Below, in pieces: positions 53,265-61,559 of a stretch of 61,559 nt of DNA; positions within the stretch are counted from its first letter, which is position 1, and the number at the start of each line of letters is the position of its first letter. The stretch is from JANNVZ01 sp046155615 (lineage in GTDB: Bacteria; Bacteroidota; Bacteroidia; Flavobacteriales_D; Sanyastnellaceae): NCBI GenBank assembly GCA_046155615.1, contig JBJXFP010000013.1, positions 1-61,559 on the forward strand, read 5' to 3'. The notes beneath the pieces were generated by a model. It worked only from the letters and a program-made list of their open reading frames with translations. It was not told the origin of the DNA and searched no databases. A program made the position numbers and the translations under genes.

Positions 53265-56200
53265 GTGCTCAACAACCACTCATATTTCTCTTTAAGATTC
53301 GGAACCATAGAACCGAAGGAGTTGCTGCTGCTCGCAAAGGAGAAGGGACATGATTGTATTGCCCTCACCGACATCAACTGCACTGCGGGAGTGATTGACT
53401 TTTGCCGCCTTGCACCGCGACACAACATCAAGCCTGTGGTGGGGGTTGATTTCAGAAATGGTGCGCAGCAGCATTATGTAGCTATCGCAAAAAACATTGA
53501 GGGCTTCCGCGAAATCAACGAACATCTTTCACACCATCAGCACAATGAAATTCCTTTTGAAAAACGCGCACCGGAGTTTGAGAATTGTTTTGTGGTGTAT
53601 CCTCTTGAACAATTAAACATTGAAAGATTAAACATTAAAAGATTGAAGGACGAAGGGTCGAATCTTCAATCTTTTAATCTTTCAATTTTTAATTTTCAAT
53701 TATCGAAGAATGAATTCATCGGTATCCATCCGCGCGACCTCGGCAAGCTTCGATTCAGCGAATGGAAAGATTTTCCGGAGAAATTGGTGGTGCTCAACAC
53801 TGCCACGTTTCGCAACAAGCGCGACTTCAATGCACACCGATTGTTGCGCGCCATTGACAACAACACGCTGCTGAGTAAACTTCCAAAAAGTGAAGAAGGA
53901 AATCCAAATGATGTGATGTTGAGTGCGGATGATTTAGAAAAGGCGTTTGAAGAATTTCCTCACATCATCGAAAACACAAAACGACTTCTTGCACAATGCG
54001 AAATTGATTTTGAATTTGAAGCGAAGGAACACAAGAACCAGTTGAACTATGGAAGCAGCGCTGAGGAAGACAATGTGCTGCTTGAAAAATTGTGTGCTGA
54101 AGGTTTGAAGTATCGCTATCCGTATGCGGACGAAATTGTGCAGGCGCGGTTGAAGAAAGAACTCGAAGTGATTCGTCAGCAGCAATTCGTTTCGTACTTC
54201 CTTATCAATTGGGACATTGTGAACTACGCGCGTAGCAAAAATTATTTCTACGTAGGGCGCGGCAGCGGAGCCAACAGCATTGTGGCTTATCTGCTTCGCA
54301 TTACCGATGTGGACCCGCTCGAACTGGATTTGTATTTCGAACGTTTCATCAATTTGTTCAGAAAAAATCCGCCTGACTTCGACATAGATTTTTCGTGGAT
54401 GGACAGGGATGATGTGACGCGCTACATCTTCGAACGGTTCGAGAATGTTGCGTTGCAGGGTGCGTTCAACACGTTTCAATACAGCGCAGTGGTGCGCGAG
54501 TTGGCAAAAGTTTTTGGTCTTCCCAAAAGCGATATTGATATGCTGAGCGATGGAAAATTCCAGGAGTCGCAATTGGATTCCATGCACAAACTTGTGTTGC
54601 AATATGCCAGTTACCTGCACGATTTTCCGAACTACATCAGCGTGCATTCGTGCGGAATTCTCATCACCGAAAAACCGATTCATTATTACGGAGCCACCTT
54701 CATGCCACCCAAAGGTTTTCGCACTACGCACTTCGACATGCACCAGGCCGAGGACATTCACATCAACAAACTCGACATCCTTTCGCAACGTGGTTTGGCG
54801 AAAATTAAAGACGCCATTGACATCATCAAACAAAACACGGGCGATGAGGTGGACATTCACGATGTGGCGCGTTTCAAAAGAGACAAAGAGTGCAATCGTT
54901 TGTTGAGTGAAGCGACCGCCATCGGATGTTTTTATGTAGAGTCGCCCGCCATGCGCATGTTGCTGAAAAAATTACAGACACATTCTTACCTCGGTCTTGT
55001 GGCCGCGAGTTCAGTGATTCGTCCGGGTGTGGCTTCATCGGGTATGATGCGTGCTTACATCATGCGCGAAAGAATTCCTGAAAAGAGAAGCGATGCCCCA
55101 AAACCACTTTTGGATTTGATGCCTGATACGTATGGCGTAATGGTGTATCAGGAAGATGTAATAAAAGTGGCGCACGAATTTGCCGGACTCGATTTGGGCG
55201 AAGCCGATGTGCTGCGCAGAGGCATGAGTGGAAAATTTCGCGGACGCGAAGAGTTTGCAAAAGCACAGGAAAAATTTATCAGTGGCGCAATTGCAAATGG
55301 TCATTCAAATGCGTTGGTGCTCGATGTGTGGCGACAAGTTGAAAGTTTTGCTGGCTACGCATTTGCCAAAGGCCACAGCGCGAGTTATGCGGTGGAGAGT
55401 TATCAATGTCTTTTCCTCAAAGCCTACTATCCGCTGGAGTACATGGTGGCCTGTATAAACAACTACGGAGGATTTTATCGCACAGAAATTTATGTACACG
55501 AAGCGCGCATGTTCGGAGCGGAAATTCATGCGCCATGTGTCAACACATCCAATCATGGCGCAGTGATTCATGGAAAAATTATCACGCTCGGTTTGGAGAT
55601 GATTAAAGAATTGGAACACGGAACACGCGAACGGATTCTTGCTGCGCGTGAACGAAGTGGTACGTTCAACACACTTGATGAATTTTTATCGCGTGTAGAA
55701 ATTTCACTCGAACAAAGTTTGCTTCTCGCGCGAATTGGTGCGTTGCGATTCACCTCACTCAGCAAAAAGGAAATGATGTGGCAATTGCATTTCCGTTATG
55801 GAAAAACCAAAATGACCAAAACAGAACAGCGACTTTTTGAAACCGCGAAACCAAATGCAACATTGCCGAAACTCGAACACCATTGGCTGGAAGATGCTTA
55901 TGATGAGTTGGAGTTGATTGGGTTTCCGTTGTGTAATCCGTTTGACCTCGCCTCACCCCCAGCCCCTCTCCAAAAGGAGAGGGGAGAAGCCTCATCCGCC
56001 CTGTGGTCCGAATCATCTTCGGACCCTTCTCCAGTGGAGAAGGACGCAAGCGATAGTTCTTCGAAACAAGTTCGTTTTGACGAAAGCGAAATTTCTGTGC
56101 CGAACGAATTTGTCCCAGCACCGACCCTTCTCAAAGGGAAGGGAGAAATGCGTGAAATTGTCGCAAAAGATTTTCCTAAATACATCGGAAAGGAAATTAC

Positions 56201-56540
56201 CACGGTGGGTTATCTCACCACGTTGAAGCCCACGCGAACTTCGAAAGGCGAAAGCATGTACTTCGGAACTTTCCTGGACCGCGAAGGACAGTTTATTGAT
56301 ACGGTTCATTTCCCGGAAGCGGCAAAAATGTATCGCGTTTCTGGTTGGGGATTGTTTCTGCTTCGCGGAAAAGTGACCGAAGAATTTGACGCCATCAACA
56401 TTGAAGTCAATTATGTAGAGCGATTGAAATTGATGGGCGACCCACGGCTGGAAGACACGCCAAGTCATCCTGCTTTGATGAGAAAAAATAATGGCGGGGA
56501 CAGGTGGATAAATCGGCTTTCTGAACATGAAAACCCTTGA
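53265..56540 (+). CDS. dnaE: Short-type DNA polymerase III alpha (DnaE2/ImuC-like) with in-frame inserts
   Basis: The product is about 1091 residues. GTG 53265 gives MLNNHSYFSLRFGT, matching the family's PHP-domain start; the TTG at 53235 lies inside the flanking repeat. The PHP domain follows (LTDINCTAGVIDFC, PVVGVDF). The Pol III palm carries PDFDIDFSW and later motifs (YFYVGRGSGANSIVAY, YQEDVIKVAHEFAG). An OB domain is near the C-terminus. No tau-binding tail is seen. Two insertion zones lie within it: an 84-base hairpin at 53611-53694 and a hairpin cluster at 55950-56145. Position beside dinB suggests lesion bypass. Confidence 0.93.
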   Translation: MLNNHSYFSLRFGTIEPKELLLLAKEKGHDCIALTDINCTAGVIDFCRLAPRHNIKPVVGVDFRNGAQQHYVAIAKNIEGFREINEHLSHHQHNEIPFEKRAPEFENCFVVYPLEQLNIERLNIKRLKDEGSNLQSFNLSIFNFQLSKNEFIGIHPRDLGKLRFSEWKDFPEKLVVLNTATFRNKRDFNAHRLLRAIDNNTLLSKLPKSEEGNPNDVMLSADDLEKAFEEFPHIIENTKRLLAQCEIDFEFEAKEHKNQLNYGSSAEEDNVLLEKLCAEGLKYRYPYADEIVQARLKKELEVIRQQQFVSYFLINWDIVNYARSKNYFYVGRGSGANSIVAYLLRITDVDPLELDLYFERFINLFRKNPPDFDIDFSWMDRDDVTRYIFERFENVALQGAFNTFQYSAVVRELAKVFGLPKSDIDMLSDGKFQESQLDSMHKLVLQYASYLHDFPNYISVHSCGILITEKPIHYYGATFMPPKGFRTTHFDMHQAEDIHINKLDILSQRGLAKIKDAIDIIKQNTGDEVDIHDVARFKRDKECNRLLSEATAIGCFYVESPAMRMLLKKLQTHSYLGLVAASSVIRPGVASSGMMRAYIMRERIPEKRSDAPKPLLDLMPDTYGVMVYQEDVIKVAHEFAGLDLGEADVLRRGMSGKFRGREEFAKAQEKFISGAIANGHSNALVLDVWRQVESFAGYAFAKGHSASYAVESYQCLFLKAYYPLEYMVACINNYGGFYRTEIYVHEARMFGAEIHAPCVNTSNHGAVIHGKIITLGLEMIKELEHGTRERILAARERSGTFNTLDEFLSRVEISLEQSLLLARIGALRFTSLSKKEMMWQLHFRYGKTKMTKTEQRLFETAKPNATLPKLEHHWLEDAYDELELIGFPLCNPFDLASPPAPLQKERGEASSALWSESSSDPSPVEKDASDSSSKQVRFDESEISVPNEFVPAPTLLKGKGEMREIVAKDFPKYIGKEITTVGYLTTLKPTRTSKGESMYFGTFLDREGQFIDTVHFPEAAKMYRVSGWGLFLLRGKVTEEFDAINIEVNYVERLKLMGDPRLEDTPSHPALMRKNNGGDRWINRLSEHENP
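53611..53694 (+). repeat. 84-base in-frame inverted repeat in dnaE PHP domain
   Basis: The left arm 53611-53648 and right arm 53664-53694 pair along their length, with a seven-base extra segment and one substitution in the left arm. It encodes a run of LNIxRLNIKR and SFNLSIFNFQLSK, unlike the PHP family at this point. Confidence 0.85.
55950..55988 (+). repeat. Palindromic in-frame element, dnaE copy
   Basis: A perfect 9-bp stem (CCCCTCTCC-AAAA-GGAGAGGGG) at 55963-55984 is preceded by GCCTCACCCCCAG and followed by AGAAG. Its reverse complement matches the alaS element. It encodes SPPAPLQKERGEA. Confidence 0.85.
56006..56043 (+). repeat. Two adjacent short hairpins in dnaE linker
   Basis: GTCCGAA-TCATC-TTCGGAC (56006-56024) and CCTTCTCC-AGT-GGAGAAGG (56025-56043) are both perfect and abut each other. 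A third weaker one (CCCTTC/GAAGGG, 56125-56143) follows. Confidence 0.75.
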
Positions 56541-56549
56541 AATTACACT

Positions 56550-57194
56550 TCACTTTTTATCCAGTATTTTCTCTTTGAGTGTCTTACTCACTGCCTCTGT
56601 CATAGTTTGCACATGCAGCTTTTCATAGATTTTTTTGATGTGCGAGCGCACCGTTTCAAACCCGATATTGAGTTTATCGGCAATCATCTTGTATGAAAGA
56701 CCTTCTACAAGATGCGAGAGCACTTCCCTTTCTCTTACAGTCAGGTCGTATTCTGCATATGTGTGCGGGGTGTCTTCCTGAAAGTGAAACATCACTTTCC
56801 GCGCTATGCTTGGCGACATAGGCGCGCCACCGGCATGGACATCCTTTATTGCTTCAAGCAGTTTGTGAGGCGGTGAACTCTTCAGCATATAGCCAAAAGC
56901 ACCGCTGCGCAGCGAGGTGAATACACGCTCAGTATCGTCAAACACAGTGAGCATGATGATGGGAAGTTCAGGAAATTTCTTGTGGATGTCGCCCACCGCA
57001 TCAATGCCGTTTCTGCCGGGCATATCTATGTCCATCAGCACCACATCGGGTTTGGTTATCGCTATTAGTTCTTCTGCACTGTCGGTATTTTCGTAAGCTC
57101 CGCACAATGCAAAATCATGGTCAGTAACAAACAACAACGAGAGCGATTCTCTGATGTGCTTGTTGTCATCGAATACAATTACTTGGATGGGCAT
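56550..57194 (-). CDS. NarL/FixJ-family response regulator
   Basis: The 214-residue product has a receiver domain (acidic pair D9/D10, phospho-acceptor D55 in VLMDIDMPG, switch Thr in MLTVFDD, Lys in YMLKSSPP) and a LuxR-type HTH (LTVREREVLSHLVEGLSYKMIADKL). It is downstream of the propeller kinase gene, separated by 57 bases, forming a two-component pair. It converges with dnaE with a nine-base gap. Confidence 0.95.
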   Translation of the reverse strand: MPIQVIVFDDNKHIRESLSLLFVTDHDFALCGAYENTDSAEELIAITKPDVVLMDIDMPGRNGIDAVGDIHKKFPELPIIMLTVFDDTERVFTSLRSGAFGYMLKSSPPHKLLEAIKDVHAGGAPMSPSIARKVMFHFQEDTPHTYAEYDLTVREREVLSHLVEGLSYKMIADKLNIGFETVRSHIKKIYEKLHVQTMTEAVSKTLKEKILDKK

Positions 57195-57229
57195 GGAACA
57201 AATTTCGGTTGACTATGATACATGGCAAC

Positions 57230-57245
57230 TCCCCAAAAAAGGGGA
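57230..57245 (-). promoter_or_regulatory. Small hairpin between kinase and regulator genes
   Basis: TCCCC-A6-GGGGA forms a five-base-pair stem in the 57-base gap. It could reduce read-through into the regulator gene, but is short. Confidence 0.35.
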
Positions 57246-57251
57246 ACTATA

Positions 57252-60200
57252 CTACAAGGTAATGTTGATCAGTGTTCCATTGTCAGATGATGAAATAGCA
57301 ATTCTGGCTTTGATCTCATCCGCCCGTACCTGCATATTTTTTAGCCCATTGCCTTTGCCCATACGCCTACTCACCTCGAAGCCGTGGCCATTGTCTTGCA
57401 ACGTCATCATCACTTTGGCAGTTTTTGTTTTGAGCAGTTTCACTGTCAGCATATCGCAGCCTGAGTACTTGCAACTGTTGTATAAAGCTTCTTTAAAAAT
57501 GAGGAAAAGATTTTTTCTTTCTGTCATAGATAATTTGAATGTGTTCAATTCCATGTCGCAATGAAAGTCCATCCGCATATTGTTAGCCGCTGCAAGGTCT
57601 GTTGCAAAACTTTTCATACGCTCAATCACATGACTGAATGAATCGTTGTCAGGATTTACAGCCCACACTATGTCATGCATGTTCTCAATCATCTCACGAG
57701 AGGTGCTCCCCATTTTCTCCAGCACCTGCATGGTGCTCTTCTCGTCTTTGTTAACAAGCCTGCGTTTAGCTGTTTCGCTGAAGAAGGAGATACTGCCCAA
57801 CGCACTGCCTATATCATCATGCAAGTCGCGGGCAATTTTGTTGCGCACTTTCTCCAGTTTTAGTTTTTGTATTTGCCTGAATCGTAACACTGCTGCAAGC
57901 ATTGCTGCTGCAACTAGAACAAGCAATGCAATGAACCACCAACGCAAGTAGAAAGGTGCCCTGATGGTGAACGAATATGACGCAACATTGCTGTCAACTA
58001 TTCCATCACTGTTGTAGGCCCTCACCTTGAAGGTGTATTGACCAAATGGAAGTTTGTTATAGGCTACATAGTTTACAGTGGAGTTGCTGCGCCACATTTC
58101 ATCCAGTCCCTCCAGCATGTATTCGAAGGTGCAGTTCTCAGCATTGTTGAAACAAAGCGATGTGAAAAAAAAGGTGATGAAATTTTTTTCAAACGGCAGC
58201 ACCAGATTATTTGACATCAGCAATGAATCTTCAAACATATCCATCACTTTCATATGTGTGATTTTTGTTTGTGGCAATTCATCATTTGCCTTTGATTGCT
58301 TTGGATTTAGTCTGATGAAGAAGCCATTGCCACCAGCATATATGATTCCACTGCTGTCAGCGTAAAGAGCACGACTCAGGCCTGCCGCGGGTATTCCATC
58401 ACGCTCATCATAGCGCTGCCATTTGCTCGCACTGGGTTGGTATGAGAAGAGCGCACCATTGGCACTCATCCACAAAGTGCCCTTATGGTCTTGCACCAAA
58501 GCACGGATGGAAAGAGGCGAATTTGGAACGGGTGTATACCACTGCGAACTCTTTGTGGCATCGAATTGAAGTAAGCCACTGCCTTGCGTTGCAAGCCAAT
58601 ATTTTCCTTTTGCATATTCTATCATACCCGTGATGTCTTTGGAATAGTTTGGATCGCTGTAAGAGCGTGACAACAGATGCAGGATAGCAGGAGTGGTATC
58701 CCATGGTATGATGACCTCTGACTGATCAACATTGGCTAAATTTTCGAAACGCGACACTCCGGTGAGTGACCCGAAGAACCATAAGCTCTGGTCGCTATCT
58801 GTGTAAAATCCTTTTACCAGATTATCCATTTCACCATCAGCCACCACATAACTCAAAGCCCAGTCGTTGATTTCAGGTAACAACAGTAAAGTGCCATGTC
58901 CATAGGCATTGGCTAGCTGAAAATATTGCTTTTGCCACTTATAGCTTGTTATGGCATTCACTTGCGTGGATGGAATTGCGTTGATGTCAAAATTGATTTT
59001 TGCTTTGTAAGGTCTATGGAATCGACCAGTAGCTGGATTCCATTGCAATACGGATTCATTAGTGCCTATAACCAAATTTCCATTCTCATCCGTAAAGATT
59101 TCATGTACTTCCGGCTGGTCGCCATTCTGCAACAGGATGGTTGAGAGTCCTTGTTCATCCAGGCGCAACAACCCGCCTGTGTTACCTATCAGTAAACCTT
59201 CCTGGTGCTGATTAAATCGCGTTACCGTGTGGTTCGGATCAGTTAACCAAGTGATATCAAATTTTACGTTGAGCGGATTATAAACGTGCAGTCCGGCATC
59301 AGTGCCGATCCAAGTGCGGTTATGCGCATCAGTGTGCGAACAATAGATTCGATTGCCGTTGAGCCTTGCAGTTTCTCGATCTGATATGTTGAGTTGTGTT
59401 CCCTTTCTATTCAACACATCGTATTGCCATACTTCGCCACTTTTCATACAGAGCCAAAGCAAATCGCTGCTTACTTCTGTAATGGAAATGATCTCATCAC
59501 CAGAGTAGTTGATTGCACCATTTGATTTGAAGTCAATGTGCTCCACTTCTTTGCTCTCGTTATTTTGTTTGTGTAAATAGTCATCCCAGCACCCCATCCA
59601 AATGTTGCCTTTACTATCCTTGAAGAATGTACGCACTGTATGAGCCGGGAATGGAAAGTCCAGTGGAAGTTTCATGCAGGCCATACTATCAGAAAGCAGT
59701 GTGCATATTCCTTGGCCGGTCATTGATGTTCTAATGTATTGGTCTTGCAAAATCAAATCATAGGCAGCAAGCAGGTTGGCACTTTGGACTAAATGGAATG
59801 TGTCCAGATTTTCATTGCTTAAGTAGACTCCTTTATCAGTCGCCACCACCAGCCTGCCTTTCTGATCATACTCCAGTGAATGCACAAATCGCACACCATC
59901 CGGTGAGTATTGCGAGATCAACTTAGGCGAAAAGACTGCTCCTGTTTTTTTATTGAGATGACAAATGCCGCCATCACGAGTGGCAATCCACAGGCCGTCT
60001 GCTTTATCTTCTATCACATCGGTAATTACATTTCCACAGAGGCTTTTCGGATTGCCTTCTTCCTTGCGATATGCAAAAAATTCTTCTCCGTCAAAACGGT
60101 TGAGACCTTCATTGGTGCCTATCCACATGTAGCCTTCGCGATCGAAGAGGAGACATCGAATATTGTTATCGGACAAACCATCTGCAATGCCATAGTGCTG

Positions 60201-60278
60201 AAATGAAATGACCTCCTGCTGCGCAATACACCGAACTGATAAGAGCCCAACGAAGAATGAAAGGAGCACAACGCGCAT
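57252..60278 (-). CDS. Two-component propeller sensor histidine kinase
   Basis: The product is 1008 residues: a signal peptide to about 19, periplasmic Reg_prop propeller blades to about 720 (SDNNIRCLLFDREGYMWIGT, repeated WIG/WMG motifs), a Y_Y_Y domain (LPFGQYTFKVRAYNSDG), one membrane helix at about 790-810, a HisKA_3 domain with the phospho-His in IARDLHDDIGSALG, and a HATPase domain with NSCKYSG and DNGHGFEVSRRMGKGNGLKNM. This class senses periplasmic signals, often glycan-derived. It pairs with the LuxR-type regulator downstream. Confidence 0.95.
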   Translation of the reverse strand: MRVVLLSFFVGLLSVRCIAQQEVISFQHYGIADGLSDNNIRCLLFDREGYMWIGTNEGLNRFDGEEFFAYRKEEGNPKSLCGNVITDVIEDKADGLWIATRDGGICHLNKKTGAVFSPKLISQYSPDGVRFVHSLEYDQKGRLVVATDKGVYLSNENLDTFHLVQSANLLAAYDLILQDQYIRTSMTGQGICTLLSDSMACMKLPLDFPFPAHTVRTFFKDSKGNIWMGCWDDYLHKQNNESKEVEHIDFKSNGAINYSGDEIISITEVSSDLLWLCMKSGEVWQYDVLNRKGTQLNISDRETARLNGNRIYCSHTDAHNRTWIGTDAGLHVYNPLNVKFDITWLTDPNHTVTRFNQHQEGLLIGNTGGLLRLDEQGLSTILLQNGDQPEVHEIFTDENGNLVIGTNESVLQWNPATGRFHRPYKAKINFDINAIPSTQVNAITSYKWQKQYFQLANAYGHGTLLLLPEINDWALSYVVADGEMDNLVKGFYTDSDQSLWFFGSLTGVSRFENLANVDQSEVIIPWDTTPAILHLLSRSYSDPNYSKDITGMIEYAKGKYWLATQGSGLLQFDATKSSQWYTPVPNSPLSIRALVQDHKGTLWMSANGALFSYQPSASKWQRYDERDGIPAAGLSRALYADSSGIIYAGGNGFFIRLNPKQSKANDELPQTKITHMKVMDMFEDSLLMSNNLVLPFEKNFITFFFTSLCFNNAENCTFEYMLEGLDEMWRSNSTVNYVAYNKLPFGQYTFKVRAYNSDGIVDSNVASYSFTIRAPFYLRWWFIALLVLVAAAMLAAVLRFRQIQKLKLEKVRNKIARDLHDDIGSALGSISFFSETAKRRLVNKDEKSTMQVLEKMGSTSREMIENMHDIVWAVNPDNDSFSHVIERMKSFATDLAAANNMRMDFHCDMELNTFKLSMTERKNLFLIFKEALYNSCKYSGCDMLTVKLLKTKTAKVMMTLQDNGHGFEVSRRMGKGNGLKNMQVRADEIKARIAISSSDNGTLINITL

Positions 60279-60308
60279 GGTCCGAAAGTAAAATATTATT
60301 CAAACAAT

Positions 60309-60336
60309 GCGGGCCGGTCAATATTGACCAGCCCGC
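60309..60336. repeat. 28-bp near-perfect palindrome upstream of the kinase gene
   Basis: GCGGGCCGGTCAAT pairs with ATTGACCAGCCCGC with a single mismatch and no spacer. It lies 31 bases ahead of the kinase ATG and after the T9SS gene on the same strand. The minus strand has only a weak T run, so it may be either a terminator-like hairpin or a regulator-binding site. Confidence 0.7.
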
Positions 60337-60375
60337 ACATCATTAATTCAATATGGCTTTTGTTTCTGTTCTTTT

Positions 60376-61559
60376 CTAATCCACTGTTACCATACGCTGC
60401 GCTGCAAAACTTCCCTTGGATGTTTGTAGCCTTACAACGTATTGACCGGACGGTAAATCGCGCAAATCAAGGCGAATGCTTTCACCCAGGGTAGCACTTA
60501 CACGCTGTTCATGAACTAATGCCCCTGTGTTATCATAAACCAACAGCTTAGATTTTTGCAACGCAGACGATGGCAGTATGTTGAACTCCCCGTTGTTCGG
60601 ATTTGGATAAACGCTGAACACTGCAAGCGGTGTTTTGAATTCCTCAATACCGGTGGTAATTTCTACTTCTGCAATGGGTTCTTTCACTTCACCATTACCG
60701 AGTGAGTCCACCGCTTCGCAATACAAACCATATACTATGCTTGGCTCTCCTATCAATTCAACGTTGCCACCTGATGATGTAGTGAAAAGTTCAAAATCTC
60801 CACCGTTGTAGCTGATGAAAATATTGTAGCGTGCAATGCCACAGCCGTCATCCGTACCATTCATCTGAATGCTGATATTGGTGTTGTCAACCAGCGATGC
60901 AGTGAGGAAACTCGTGGGGGCTTCATCGTCCACAGTGTTCGTCCATGTATTTGTAGTGATGGGTTCGTTTAAATCGAAATAGATGGTGGCCTCGCTGTTC
61001 ATCTCCGTGCCGCTTTCCAAATCGGTGCGAGGACTTACTGAATAGTAAACAGTGCCTTCGCCTTCAGGCGAAATCATATTAGGCGGAAGGAAGCCATCAA
61101 AATCGGGAAGCGATTCTGTAAGTGTATCGAGTGTGGTAAGTATCCAGCGTATCACTCCTGTTTCATCATTGAAGTCACCATTAAGTCTGACTTTGTATGG
61201 AACATTTTCTACCGGATAAAAATCAAGTGCAAACTCATGGCGGCCTCGTGGCACACGAATGCTGTGTCCAGCCACCATCACATCGGCAAACTCAAACGTT
61301 GTTGCATCAAACACATTGAGGTCGAGCGTATCGCGCACTTCCACCACTTGAGCAGCGGCAGTTGCTTCGGGCAGATTTTCGAAACTCACTCCGAAGAATT
61401 GTTTGTCTTTGCTGCGCACATATTGTTCTTCACCCACACCCACCGGACCATAGATTACGTTGGGGTCAAATGAGAAAGCAAAAACGATGTGCTTCGTTTT
61501 CATTTCAAATGGATATAAGTAACTGGGCCATGGATAAAGCTGTCCGGGAAATAGTTGCA
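60376..61559 (-). CDS. C-terminal part of a large T9SS-secreted protein (5' end outside window)
   Basis: The frame stays open upstream of the ATG at 61503 to the window edge (LFPGQLYPWPSYLYPFE before MKTKHIVF), so the gene continues beyond. The visible 394 residues contain the surface-protein module SFDPNVIYGPVGVGEE to FENLPEATAAAQ, a beta-domain run (TIYFDLNEPITTNTWTN), and a type-A T9SS signal (FSVYPNPNNGEFNIL to MVTVD). It is likely a large exported repeat protein. The upstream domains and function are not visible. Confidence 0.85.
   Translation of the reverse strand, partial: QLFPGQLYPWPSYLYPFEMKTKHIVFAFSFDPNVIYGPVGVGEEQYVRSKDKQFFGVSFENLPEATAAAQVVEVRDTLDLNVFDATTFEFADVMVAGHSIRVPRGRHEFALDFYPVENVPYKVRLNGDFNDETGVIRWILTTLDTLTESLPDFDGFLPPNMISPEGEGTVYYSVSPRTDLESGTEMNSEATIYFDLNEPITTNTWTNTVDDEAPTSFLTASLVDNTNISIQMNGTDDGCGIARYNIFISYNGGDFELFTTSSGGNVELIGEPSIVYGLYCEAVDSLGNGEVKEPIAEVEITTGIEEFKTPLAVFSVYPNPNNGEFNILPSSALQKSKLLVYDNTGALVHEQRVSATLGESIRLDLRDLPSGQYVVRLQTSKGSFAAQRMVTVD

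Noticed and set aside
53934..54860. 308-codon antisense open frame over dnaE
   Set aside because: It lies wholly opposite the conserved PHP/palm region; its product has no recognisable motif, and the sense frame explains the sequence.

Overview
The window looks like chromosomal DNA of a Bacteroidota bacterium, probably a Chitinophagales/Saprospirales-like lineage (the order is inference). The evidence is at least five proteins ending in type IX secretion (T9SS) type-A sorting domains, Bacteroidota-typical families (DUF4290, DUF4783, DUF2330, YfhO, a two-component propeller kinase, a short DnaE paired with DinB), no consistent Shine-Dalgarno sequences, and TAnnTTTG-like -7 boxes. No rRNA, tRNA, CRISPR array, IS transposase or prophage was recognised.

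Layout. 1-6.2 kb: tail of a T9SS protein, an alpha-oxoamine synthase (serine palmitoyltransferase-like, probable TTG start), a YfhO membrane protein and a DUF4139 protein. 6.2-10.5 kb: a GT4 glycosyltransferase, a TPR protein, a UbiA-type prenyltransferase, a small unknown protein and a fatty acid desaturase. 10.6-13.7 kb: an ECF sigma factor and a large membrane anti-sigma-like protein behind a perfect 20-bp palindrome. 13.7-16.6 kb: uvrC and an NAD-dependent epimerase. 16.7-22.7 kb: one gene for a roughly 2014-residue secreted protein combining a lysyl-oxidase domain with apparently intact catalytic residues, a dockerin-like module, a seven-copy MopE-type Asp/Cys repeat array, PKD-like domains and a T9SS signal. 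22.9-32.4 kb: CtpA protease, a small surface-polysaccharide group (acetyltransferase, MptE-like protein, GT2), an Ig-like lipoprotein, free-methionine sulfoxide reductase, manC, an alpha/beta hydrolase and rluD. 32.4-40.4 kb: a barrel-like protein, a T9SS protein, the yceD-rpmF-fabH group, a DUF4783 protein and a subtilisin-fold T9SS protein whose catalytic Asp position reads Asn. 40.5-51.2 kb: alaS, a secreted unknown, a RelB/RelE-type module, dtd, a DUF4290 protein, an RnfD-like/DUF2330 pair, queG and ruvB. 51.4-61.6 kb: dinB, a four-helix-bundle gene bracketed by 37-bp inverted repeats, a short-type dnaE, a LuxR-type regulator with its propeller sensor kinase, and a 5'-truncated T9SS protein.

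The most notable signals are (1) the lysyl-oxidase/MopE T9SS giant; (2) a family of about 38-bp palindromic elements sitting in frame inside alaS, queG and dnaE, plus an unrelated 84-bp in-frame hairpin in the PHP domain of dnaE; and (3) the four-helix-bundle cassette inserted between dinB and dnaE inside inverted repeats with an 8-bp internal period. Function calls rest on motif recognition by eye; no database search was possible.
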